Shown: one piece after another, positions 16,956 through 24,051 of the stretch
Position numbering within the stretch: position 1 is the first letter of the stretch
How the letters are laid out: each line of letters starts with the position of its first letter
Virus record (IMG/VR): IMGVR_UViG_3300045282_000046
Location: 1-46,204 of that record
DNA from: a virus
Reading direction: 5' to 3' (one strand)
Length of the DNA: 46,204 nt
Notes under the pieces: model-generated
Database searches by the model: none
What the model saw: only the letters and a program-made list of their open reading frames with translations
What the model was told of the DNA's origin: nothing
Program-made: the position numbers and the translations under genes

Positions 16956-19478
16956 TTAAAGTTTTACCTTCTCCATCTCTGACCATCGATGCAGTCCTTT
17001 CTTATCTGGTACGAACTTTTTCTTTTCATCATCCCATAGTGATGGGTAACTCATCTTCAACTCACATGGAATACTAAGTGGCTCAGGCTTTCTTTTGTTG
17101 TACACATCCTGAATTATGATAGGTGACTCAGCATACTTTTTCATAATCTTCAATGCAGTCTTGGCAGTTTTTGGCGATGCTAGTGCGACAAGGTTGTCAT
17201 GCACGTCAATACAAACTCGTGCGTCTACTGGCCACTCGTCATCCTCCTCTGATTGATACCAAACCTGGACGATCTTATCTCCAATTGTTGACTGTGCATA
17301 GAATGCAATAATTGATTCGAGAACGGTCTCGTCAATGCGTTGAATGACACGAAGTTCTCGACCGAATGCATTTGTAATTGTTCTTGTCAGACGAAATTGC
17401 TTCTCCTCTTCATGCCACCACAATTCCAACTCAGGTGTGATCTTGTGATACAACACAAATGCTTGACTAGCCTCGTTGTACGGCAACTGCGTAACTTGAG
17501 ATAATCTAAAACGTTCCATTCGGTAATTTAGGCCATGTCGGCAACGCTTTGCTACATATCTCTTGGTTGGTTTTGGCGTAGCATCTTCAGTCCAATCATC
17601 TTTTGGTATTTGATCATATGGAATTTTGAACATCTCGGATGCTAATGCCCTATGACAGTCGTAACCATTACCTAACTTAGCTAACGCAAATTGTTCTTTC
17701 CACTTCGGTATATCTGCACGAAACGAAACAACTTGAGCTTCTGCCTGAGCTAAATCGAAATACAAAAATACCATACCAGGGTCAGCCACATACATACCCC
17801 TAGCTCGCATAGGTTGGTTCTGCATGTTTCCGCCTTCTTTAGTGACAAGCAGACTAGAACTAGAAAGTCTACCAGGAGCCTTAGAAACCCCAAATTGTTT
17901 ATATTCGCAGCGAAATCGTGAGTCATTTGATATTCTCCCCTCTGCGTATACACTCATGAACTTATGATCTTCTTTGTATTTGTCGATCTCGATTAGAAGT
18001 TGTTTGGCTATTGGACTTGTTCGAGGATTTTTCATCATCTCTTTTCGATTGTTGTCATCGGTGGACGTGCCTCGGCCAATGAGTTTGAGTCGATTGAAAT
18101 ACAAGTCCTGCATCTGCGGAGCGGAATTGAGGTTAGGTCGGTAGTTTGTATCCTCAGTTAGGTCTGTAATAATTCCGTATACTTTCTCTCGTTGTTCATC
18201 TACATCCTCCCTAACTTGTTCCAATATCTTTTCTTTAATCGGAACATCTACACCGACACCATGAACAGTCGCACGGACGAGGTGAGGCTGTGCTCGCATG
18301 ACATGATTGAAAAAGAACTTATCTAACTTGCGCTTCTTCAATTCAGCCTGTTGCTTTTCAAACACTGCATATGTAATTGCACAATCACAGCAGTTGTACT
18401 CCCAAAACGCATCGATGTTTCCACCTTCGTACCAGCCGTCGGCGTCGTCTTTGTAGAACGGATGATTGGTGTATTGCGTTGTCATGAACGCGAGGCTGTG
18501 AGGCAGTTGCGGATATAGTGTATGGTGTCCGAGTAATATGTCGAACCAAAAATCGATCTCCAATTTTAAACCTAACCACATAAAATACGAGTCGAACTGA
18601 GCATTCTGTGCAATCATGTTTTTTGTATCTGCGAGCTTTTGAATAGCCAATAAAATATCTACCTCCTGACTTTTCGTATACATATTTTTAGTGGCACTTC
18701 GAAATGCGATGCAAATGGCTTCATGTGGGTTGTTTGATAAACCAATACAAGCAACCTCTTCGTTGATTGCTTCGGTGTCGAGAGCGATTGGTCTAATATC
18801 TCTTTGCATGTCAGAGATATAAGCTATAGCTTCACGATACGTCGGATTAATTATCTTATTAATGTTGTGTGGCTTAAACACGCCCTTCTCGACTTGAGCT
18901 ATACGCATAAGGTCCATTAAGAAGAATGGCTCAAAGCGAGGCTCACGACCTTCGACGACGTATGCAGGATTAAACGTGACAATAACCTGACCGAGCCTAC
19001 CGTTGGGCAGAACTGTATCTAGAACCGAACCTCTCCATTTAGTTATGCCTGTATTTTCTGTGAGTGCTTCAAGTGCATAGTTACCAAGTGCGACTATGAT
19101 CTTGACATTTGGTAGTTGTGTTAGCTCCCATCGAAGCAGTTCGGACCATTTATTGAACTCATCTGCTGTAATAGGATTGCGCAGATTGCCTTTACGAGAC
19201 AAGCTGATCTGGCGTTTGACCACATTCGTGCAGTAAATATTATCTTGTGTGTAACCAAACTTCTGGACATGGCCCCATAGAAGTTTACCTGAACCACCAA
19301 CGAATGGTTTTGGTTTTGGCCTATGCCGAACTTCTGCCTCACCAGGACCTTCACCAACAAACGCGATTGAGGCGTTGAGCGGGCCACTTGATAGAACATC
19401 TACTGATAGGTTCTGTTCATACGCATGTGCGGTAAATGTATCATCGAGCAATTCACGAGTAAGTTTGACCTTTTTCAT
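16956..19478 (-). CDS. Family A DNA polymerase with N-terminal UDG-like domain, 840 aa
   Basis: Residues ~30-200 match the uracil-DNA glycosylase superfamily (GEGPGEAE at 42-49, FVGGSGKLL at 59-67, FNPAYVV at 169-175). The usual His of the last motif is Asn, and the Cys set of Fe-S type UDGs is missing. Residues ~228-375 are a 3'-5' exonuclease with the full DEDDy set (Asp234, Glu236, Asp296, Tyr361, Asp365). Residues ~400-840 are PolA-type: motif A with Asp575 and Glu580, O-helix with Arg640, Lys644, His648 (Phe762 of E. coli Pol I) and Tyr652, motif C His760-Asp761-Asn762 instead of His-Asp-Glu. It is the replicative polymerase. The AGGTG site overlaps the end of the PadR-like gene, 1 nt away, so the two are coupled. 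Confidence 0.92.
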   Translation of the reverse strand: MKKVKLTRELLDDTFTAHAYEQNLSVDVLSSGPLNASIAFVGEGPGEAEVRHRPKPKPFVGGSGKLLWGHVQKFGYTQDNIYCTNVVKRQISLSRKGNLRNPITADEFNKWSELLRWELTQLPNVKIIVALGNYALEALTENTGITKWRGSVLDTVLPNGRLGQVIVTFNPAYVVEGREPRFEPFFLMDLMRIAQVEKGVFKPHNINKIINPTYREAIAYISDMQRDIRPIALDTEAINEEVACIGLSNNPHEAICIAFRSATKNMYTKSQEVDILLAIQKLADTKNMIAQNAQFDSYFMWLGLKLEIDFWFDILLGHHTLYPQLPHSLAFMTTQYTNHPFYKDDADGWYEGGNIDAFWEYNCCDCAITYAVFEKQQAELKKRKLDKFFFNHVMRAQPHLVRATVHGVGVDVPIKEKILEQVREDVDEQREKVYGIITDLTEDTNYRPNLNSAPQMQDLYFNRLKLIGRGTSTDDNNRKEMMKNPRTSPIAKQLLIEIDKYKEDHKFMSVYAEGRISNDSRFRCEYKQFGVSKAPGRLSSSSLLVTKEGGNMQNQPMRARGMYVADPGMVFLYFDLAQAEAQVVSFRADIPKWKEQFALAKLGNGYDCHRALASEMFKIPYDQIPKDDWTEDATPKPTKRYVAKRCRHGLNYRMERFRLSQVTQLPYNEASQAFVLYHKITPELELWWHEEEKQFRLTRTITNAFGRELRVIQRIDETVLESIIAFYAQSTIGDKIVQVWYQSEEDDEWPVDARVCIDVHDNLVALASPKTAKTALKIMKKYAESPIIIQDVYNKRKPEPLSIPCELKMSYPSLWDDEKKKFVPDKKGLHRWSEMEKVKL

Positions 19479-19479
19479 T

Positions 19480-19764
19480 TTACACCTGTAACTCTTTGAG
19501 AATTTCTATGACTTGTTTGCGCCCTTCATTTGTTAACTTGTGATACTTCCGTCTAGGATAATAGGCATTTTTAGGACTGTTCTCATATCGAGAAGTTGTC
19601 CATCCTATAAACTCTAAGCGTTGAAGCATTGGATAAATCGTACCACAGTCCATCGGAATATCTTCTTTGATTTCTGTACCACAACAGCCTTTATCAGGAG
19701 ATTTTAAGAGTTTGTGAAACACTCTAAGTGTGTAATAGGTTAAATAGCCCGGATAATCGTTCAT
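19480..19764 (-). CDS. PadR-like winged-helix transcriptional regulator, 94 aa
   Basis: The sequence follows the PadR N-terminal domain: an N-terminal helix (YLTYYTLRVFHKLL), a recognition region (GTEIKEDIPMDCGTIYPMLQ), then RLEFIGW and a Tyr/Arg wing ending KYHKLTNEGRKQV. PadR proteins bind dyad operators as dimers and often repress themselves. It lacks the long C-terminal dimerisation helix of larger PadRs. ATG 19764 is chosen for its CAGGAG site; palindrome copy 12 lies 17 nt upstream. It is one of two good candidates for the palindrome-binding protein (inference). Confidence 0.75.
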   Translation of the reverse strand: MNDYPGYLTYYTLRVFHKLLKSPDKGCCGTEIKEDIPMDCGTIYPMLQRLEFIGWTTSRYENSPKNAYYPRRKYHKLTNEGRKQVIEILKELQV

Positions 19765-19781
19765 TTTGTTTTCTCCTGTGC

Positions 19782-19796
19782 TGTGTGACTCACACA
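19782..19796. repeat. Palindrome copy 12
   Basis: Exact copy, centre C at 19789. It provides the helicase stop codon (TGA at 19790-19792, minus strand) and lies 17 nt upstream of the PadR-like start. Confidence 0.95.
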
Positions 19797-21004
19797 CTTC
19801 GCATCGACAGACCCATCGCGCGTCGGTCGGTCACAATAATCACATGGTGTTTTGCACGTGTGATTGCTGTGTAGAGATTTCGTCTATTAAGCAGATACGC
19901 CTGACCTGCACATATACAATAGATAATCGTTTCAAACTCAGACCCCTGCGCTTTGTGTGTTGTAATTGCATAACCCAACTCGATCTGCTTTCGTGGATCG
20001 TAGTCGATGACTGTGCCGTGGTACTGACTAAATGTCTTCATTCTCGGTGGTATGAAAATTCCTTTATTCTCCAATGTCCTTAATTCTAACGTACCATCTT
20101 CTTCATCTACCCAATTAACTGTTCCGATTTCACCATTGAACAATCTTAACTTGTAATCATTTTTGATCCACAAAAACTTATCATTTGCTCGAATTGAGAG
20201 CATGTTTTCCTTTTTGTCATATCGATCTAACCTGAGCACTTCACCCTTTGGATTAAACCTCAGTTGCAATGTTGGATTAACTCGCATTGTGCCAAACTTG
20301 CCCTTACGAGTTGGCATGATGATCTGATGACTTGTGCCCGCAAAGTCTTGCGTTACCATATCAAGCATCATCTTTAATGGGTTGTCACTGTACAGAATAT
20401 TAAACCTGTCATTTTTGATTGGTATTCGTTTGGCTAGTATGCGTGCGGCGTTAGATACAATTGCGTCATCACTTCGGAAGTTATATGACAACTCAACCAT
20501 TGGAAACTTATCCAAGACCATAAAAAAAGGTGGTGTACCTTCTTCGACTGGTGGGAGTTGATTGTTATCACCGAATAATCTAATCACACCTCTCTTTGGA
20601 AGTGCGTCCATGAGTTGTCTGTATAGTGTTGGACCAATCATTGATGCTTCGTCTACAATTACACACTGTTGCGGAAGTGGATTGCCTTTGCAAAATCTTG
20701 GCTCACCTGGAATACTTGGATCATTTGGATCGTCTGGTTCACCAGGGACAGGAAAACCAAGCAGTCGATGAATTGTAACTGCTGGGATTTTGGTTAGTTC
20801 TTCAACGCGACGCGCAGCACGACCAGTAGGAGCACACAAAACGGTAGAGACGCTGTGATGACCTAACTCTTTGTACATCTCTCCGAGAACTAGTGTTTTA
20901 CCTGTACCAGCACCGCCAGTTATACCTACGATTGGGTTAGCTAAGTCACAGCCAAGCTCGACTGCGTGTTGTTGTTCGAGAGTGAGTTTCTTTTGATTGT
21001 TCAT
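19790..21004 (-). CDS. RecD-like superfamily 1B DNA helicase, 404 aa
   Basis: Motif I GGAGTGKT (30-37), motif II DEAS (118-121), motif III GDNNQLPP (145-152), an SH3-like insert region (~260-330), motif V YAITTHKAQGSE (~345-356) and motif VI NLYTAITRAK (~377-386). This is the RecD2/Dda-type 5'-3' helicase order without a RecD N-terminal extension. Presumably it unwinds at the fork or in recombination with the polymerase just downstream. The last codons Ser-Val-stop are inside palindrome copy 12; the start overlaps the stop of the 62-aa gene by 4 nt. Confidence 0.9.
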   Translation of the reverse strand: MNNQKKLTLEQQHAVELGCDLANPIVGITGGAGTGKTLVLGEMYKELGHHSVSTVLCAPTGRAARRVEELTKIPAVTIHRLLGFPVPGEPDDPNDPSIPGEPRFCKGNPLPQQCVIVDEASMIGPTLYRQLMDALPKRGVIRLFGDNNQLPPVEEGTPPFFMVLDKFPMVELSYNFRSDDAIVSNAARILAKRIPIKNDRFNILYSDNPLKMMLDMVTQDFAGTSHQIIMPTRKGKFGTMRVNPTLQLRFNPKGEVLRLDRYDKKENMLSIRANDKFLWIKNDYKLRLFNGEIGTVNWVDEEDGTLELRTLENKGIFIPPRMKTFSQYHGTVIDYDPRKQIELGYAITTHKAQGSEFETIIYCICAGQAYLLNRRNLYTAITRAKHHVIIVTDRRAMGLSMRSV

Positions 21005-21189
21005 TTGTGGTCGTACTCCTCTTTTATTTTCAATGAAAATCTACCTTGCGGCAAAAATTCATCAGCGGCTTTTCTTATAGCAGCAATGAATTGTCGTGCA
21101 TTCTCTACTTCTTCTGCGCCGGCTGGAGTTTCTTGCATTGTTGTTGGATATATGTGTGACTTAATATGTACTGCTCGTAGAATTCTCAT
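21001..21189 (-). CDS. Hypothetical protein, 62 aa
   Basis: Small charged protein with one helical stretch (ENARQFIAAIRKAADEFL) and no known motif. It overlaps by 4 nt both the helicase start downstream and the ribbon-helix-helix gene stop upstream, making a tightly coupled three-gene block. No function can be given. Confidence 0.65.
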   Translation of the reverse strand: MRILRAVHIKSHIYPTTMQETPAGAEEVENARQFIAAIRKAADEFLPQGRFSLKIKEEYDHK

Positions 21190-21473
21190 ACCTTAACTCC
21201 TGGTGGTAGTGTTGGGTCGATACGAACATGATCAGGTTCGACTTCTGGTACTTCTTCGACTATACGTCTAACAGCGGCACCATTCATGACTTGTTGAGCA
21301 CTTTGGATAACTACAAGTCTCATAAACTCAGATGTTTTCAGACCTACACGATGTGCTGCGGCGTTGACCATCTTACGATCGTTGTGAGTACACCTAAAAA
21401 CTATCTGTGCAGAACCGACCTTAGACAGTTCGTACAGATCAATTATAACTTTAGAAACAATTTCTTCGGTCAT
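21186..21473 (-). CDS. Ribbon-helix-helix (Arc/CopG-type) DNA-binding protein, 95 aa
   Basis: Residues ~22-62 fit a ribbon-helix-helix fold: strand AQIVFRCT, helix NDRKMVNAAAHRVG, turn-Lys-Thr-Ser, helix SEFMRLVVIQSAQQV. The C-terminal 30 residues are acidic and Pro-rich. Such dimers bind palindromic operators, often cooperatively at many sites. ATG 21473 fits the GTTGGAG site better than the in-frame TTG at 21485. Palindrome copy 13, the most extended dyad of the genome, lies 29 nt upstream, consistent with self-regulation. Candidate binder of the dispersed palindrome (inference). Confidence 0.7.
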   Translation of the reverse strand: MTEEIVSKVIIDLYELSKVGSAQIVFRCTHNDRKMVNAAAHRVGLKTSEFMRLVVIQSAQQVMNGAAVRRIVEEVPEVEPDHVRIDPTLPPGVKV

Positions 21474-21493
21474 GACAAACTCCAACTTTTAGG

Positions 21494-21526
21494 CTTCGGC
21501 ACTGTGTGAGTCACACAGTGCCGAAG
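21494..21526. repeat. Palindrome copy 13 with 16-bp arms
   Basis: The exact 15-bp core at 21503-21517 (centre G at 21510) is extended on both sides by CTTCGGCAC and its complement, giving a 33-base perfect dyad between the ssDNA-binding-like gene and the ribbon-helix-helix gene. In leftward RNA it would form a very stable hairpin; no U-run follows, so it is not a standard terminator. Possible roles: RNA stabiliser, processing site or operator. Confidence 0.95.
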
Positions 21527-21535
21527 GTTTAAAGA

Positions 21536-22117
21536 TTACTTCGCGGCACGACGACGAGGTTTGGCTTCAGGCTCAGCTTCAACGGGTGCACGACCACGAG
21601 GCGTAGCAGTCCTTGTCGCTGTACGTGCAGGTGCTTCTTCTGCGGCTTCAACTGACTTAATCTCAGCCCGTGTCTCTCCGTTGTATCGACCATGAGCAAC
21701 ACGAATACGAGCTTGACGACCCATCCATTCATTCGGGTCGATCGTGGTTGTGTTCGAGTCAATACCGATAGACTCGACAAACTTACGCAGTGCGAACAAT
21801 GCACGACGATCACTCTTCTTTGGAACGATCACACGATTGTAGAACAACGTGGCTCCGTCGGGGTAGTCGTCACGAACATCAGCGGCGAGATCGTCAGGAG
21901 AGATAACGAACTTGACTGCAAAGTAAGTATTGCCCTTGCCTGAGACTGGCGTTTGTACGTCTTGAACTTCGGCAGTGTACAAACCAGCAGGGATTTCTTC
22001 TGGCTTTTCAGCGTCTCCGAGATTTTCGTCCAGTTCAATAATACCGATAGGCTCGCCATCGTCGGCAGGCGAATAGACCTTACCACCTCCAGAAGTTATT
22101 GATCGAATAGTACTCAT
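21536..22117 (-). CDS. Probable single-stranded DNA-binding protein (DUF669-like), 193 aa
   Basis: The central part (PAGLYTAEVQDVQTPVSGKG, then YFAVKFVIS) has the beta-pattern of phage OB-fold/DUF669-type proteins found beside Sak4-like ATPases. The C-terminal ~45 residues are a low-complexity Ala/Arg/Glu/Pro tail ending Arg-Arg-Arg-Ala-Ala-Lys, unlike the acidic tip of bacterial SSBs. ATG 22117 is preceded by AGAAGG. Its neighbours (ATPase, helicase, polymerase) support a replication or recombination role. Confidence 0.6.
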   Translation of the reverse strand: MSTIRSITSGGGKVYSPADDGEPIGIIELDENLGDAEKPEEIPAGLYTAEVQDVQTPVSGKGNTYFAVKFVISPDDLAADVRDDYPDGATLFYNRVIVPKKSDRRALFALRKFVESIGIDSNTTTIDPNEWMGRQARIRVAHGRYNGETRAEIKSVEAAEEAPARTATRTATPRGRAPVEAEPEAKPRRRAAK

Positions 22118-22216
22118 TTGTAAGTTTCCTTCTAATGCTACTGCTTGAGTAGAGCAGTGCCTCACAACACCGATTGTGGGCGGTGCGTCCCATGTGCTCC
22201 CCTACTCGGGAATTGT

Positions 22217-22231
22217 TGTGTGAGTCACACA
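22217..22231. repeat. Palindrome copy 14
   Basis: Exact copy, centre G at 22224. It provides the stop of the 92-aa gene (TGA at 22225-22227, minus strand); the next start is 99 nt downstream. Confidence 0.95.
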
Positions 22232-22503
22232 CCTTTTTTACGTAGTTCCCAACTAAAATCAGGAATAGTTTTATACTTGGTTGGTAGTTTATCTCCAAAT
22301 GGATCATCACAATCAATATGAGTTACACTACATCCAATAAATACTTGAAAACGATGTGTGTGATCTATTGCCTTTCCACACTTATCACAATTAACCATTT
22401 GCATTTGGTCTACTCCCCTAGTGATTGCCTTAATTTTTACTCTGAGTATGTCACCTTTAGCATCTTCGGACTCACCGCGTTTTAACCTATCACTATTTTC
22501 CAT
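22225..22503 (-). CDS. Hypothetical protein with zinc-ribbon-like Cys pairs, 92 aa
   Basis: Contains Cys-Asp-Lys-Cys-Gly-Lys (about residues 39-44), followed by His-Thr-His and a later Cys...His...Cys (about 58-65), a plausible single zinc site. A strong AGGAGG precedes ATG 22503 by 5 nt. The gene overlaps the ATPase gene end by 11 nt, so it is probably coupled. It ends Gly-Val-stop in palindrome copy 14. Function unknown. Confidence 0.65.
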   Translation of the reverse strand: MENSDRLKRGESEDAKGDILRVKIKAITRGVDQMQMVNCDKCGKAIDHTHRFQVFIGCSVTHIDCDDPFGDKLPTKYKTIPDFSWELRKKGV

Positions 22504-23377
22504 TTTTACCTCCTGGACAATCGAGTTTGCGATAGTTGTTACTTGTGAACTTGTCATAGAACCCTGCGATAGTCATCTGACCTTTGTCTGGTCTATCTGC
22601 ATCGTAGTCGAGCACAAACTCTGGATTGCCCTTATCACTGAACATTCGAGTCTTCATAGGCTTTCGTAACCTTGTCGGTCTAAATGCAATCCTTCGTTCT
22701 TTCTTACCTAAATTAGACTGACTCATATACCAAATCTCTGACAATCGCCAAGTCATATTGTTGATCAACTGACCACCGAGCATTGTTCCTATATAGTCAA
22801 TCACGTCGTTACCGTTACTGTCTTTTGTCATAGTTGGGTCTGCTTCGTGGGCTGTGATAATAATATGCACATTATGCTTCGATGTAACCTTGAGAATCCC
22901 TGTAAGAACTTCTAGAACTATGCCGTTACGACCACCGTATGCGGACAGTCCTGGTTGAGACATTGTAGGTGTGAATGTACGACTACCACCAATCTTATCC
23001 TTAACTGCTTTTTGTAATGCACGAAATGCCAACGCTGTTGCTGAGTCAAGCACAACAGTTTCTATGTTCTGCTTGTCTCGCAGCAGTTGATCGAGTCCAA
23101 ACGGATTGTCGCTCTGAGCCTGAGTAAACAAATCATCTATATTCATACCTGAGAAATCTGCGATGTATACATCTGCCCTGTGCGCGACTGACACGTGTTC
23201 GTTATCACCCATTGAGAGCCACAGTTTATCTCCAGGACCAGTTGCGGCGAGAGTTGTCTTACCACAGCCAGCAGCACCCCAAATAAGAATAGCTGCACGG
23301 GACTGTGTAATGTTGCCTTGAGTAATCTCGACTGAACCGAGATTAGCTTTCATATCGATCTTCGGAAGTGTTTTCAT
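22493..23377 (-). CDS. Sak4-like RecA-fold ATPase, 294 aa
   Basis: Walker A GAAGCGKTT (34-42), Walker B VVLDSAT (~108-114) and a later IIITAHE segment, in the order of the phage AAA_24/Sak4 ATPases that anneal or exchange single strands. The body between (MSQPGLSAYGGRNG) is typical. Start ATG 23377 follows two bases after a palindrome near copy, with no clear ribosome-binding site. The preceding gene's stop lies in the same palindrome, so start by coupling is likely. With the nuclease, ssDNA-binding-like protein and helicase it forms a recombination set. Confidence 0.8.
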   Translation of the reverse strand: MKTLPKIDMKANLGSVEITQGNITQSRAAILIWGAAGCGKTTLAATGPGDKLWLSMGDNEHVSVAHRADVYIADFSGMNIDDLFTQAQSDNPFGLDQLLRDKQNIETVVLDSATALAFRALQKAVKDKIGGSRTFTPTMSQPGLSAYGGRNGIVLEVLTGILKVTSKHNVHIIITAHEADPTMTKDSNGNDVIDYIGTMLGGQLINNMTWRLSEIWYMSQSNLGKKERRIAFRPTRLRKPMKTRMFSDKGNPEFVLDYDADRPDKGQMTIAGFYDKFTSNNYRKLDCPGGKNGK

Positions 23378-23379
23378 AC

Positions 23380-23394
23380 TGTGTAACTCACACA
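23380..23394. repeat. Palindrome copy 15 (one mismatch)
   Basis: Reads TGTGTGAGTTACACA on the minus strand. It provides the stop of the 64-aa gene (TGA) and ends two bases before the ATPase ATG. Confidence 0.85.
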
Positions 23395-23582
23395 AGACCT
23401 TTATCTATTGCTAACCATTCAGGCATAGTCACCTCAACAAGATTATTCTTAATCTCAAACTCGCATTGTGATTTCGGAACCCATACAGCATTTTCTGCAA
23501 CTCCATAGTTAGAGACCAAAATTGCTTTGTTTGTCTCAGCATGAAGATGTAGTTCAAGATCGCATAGTTGCTTCTTGCTCAT
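23388..23582 (-). CDS. Hypothetical small phage protein, 64 aa
   Basis: Pattern of a common small phage protein: ...KAILVSNYG...AVWVPKSQCEFE...VTMPEWLAIDKGLV. ATG 23582 follows a strong GAGGAGG. The gene ends Leu-Val-stop with the stop supplied by palindrome copy 15, leading directly into the ATPase. Often found in replication modules; function unknown. Confidence 0.7.
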   Translation of the reverse strand: MSKKQLCDLELHLHAETNKAILVSNYGVAENAVWVPKSQCEFEIKNNLVEVTMPEWLAIDKGLV

Positions 23583-23601
23583 ATTGCGCCCTCCTCTTAT
23601 G

Positions 23602-23814
23602 TTAAATCGTTTCCTGGATACAATCATTAGAAACCTCCTTATCAATTTCTTTGGCCAAGACAGTCATGTTTATCGGTAGTATATCAGAGTCACAACTATA
23701 CGCTTGATACGATATAAACAAATCATCATTACTACCTCGATCGACTGAAAAGTTATTATCAATGAAGAATGCTGCTAATATATGTTCAATCTTTTTCCAT
23801 CGTTCCATATGCAT
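23602..23814 (-). CDS. Hypothetical protein, 70 aa
   Basis: Short acidic protein (RWKKIEHILAAFFIDNN, then DRGSNDDLFISYQAY). ATG 23814 follows GCAGTGGAGTA, the same ribosome-binding segment that precedes the next gene upstream. No motif recognised. Confidence 0.6.
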   Translation of the reverse strand: MHMERWKKIEHILAAFFIDNNFSVDRGSNDDLFISYQAYSCDSDILPINMTVLAKEIDKEVSNDCIQETI

Positions 23815-23839
23815 TACTCCACTGCGGGTTGACCTAACC

Positions 23840-24046
23840 TTACTCAACTGCACGCTCAGATGGTGATTTGTCTGGCTTAATCATCGAAGCCGGATAGGCC
23901 CTTTTAACAATTGCTTCTAACTTCGCAGCAATTCCATAAGCTGTGTTGATATCCTTTGTGCCATACTGCCGACTGCGCAAAAATTCAACACACGCCTCAA
24001 GCGTCCCAACCTCGTGTTCTGTCAACGTGGGTGTTTGGAAATTCAT
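23840..24046 (-). CDS. Hypothetical protein sharing a C-terminal tail with the nuclease, 68 aa
   Basis: A short helical protein (VGTLEACVEFLRSRQYG, IAAKLEAIVKRAYP). Its last 16 residues (ASMIKPDKSPSERAVE) are the same as the nuclease tail except one Lys/Glu. Several codons differ between the two (Ser TCT versus AGT, Arg CGT versus AGA), so the match is kept at protein level. It starts behind GGAGTAATTCAC, which is itself in the last codons of the nuclease gene. A shared docking tail is a reasonable guess. Confidence 0.65.
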   Translation of the reverse strand: MNFQTPTLTEHEVGTLEACVEFLRSRQYGTKDINTAYGIAAKLEAIVKRAYPASMIKPDKSPSERAVE

Positions 24047-24051
24047 GTGAA

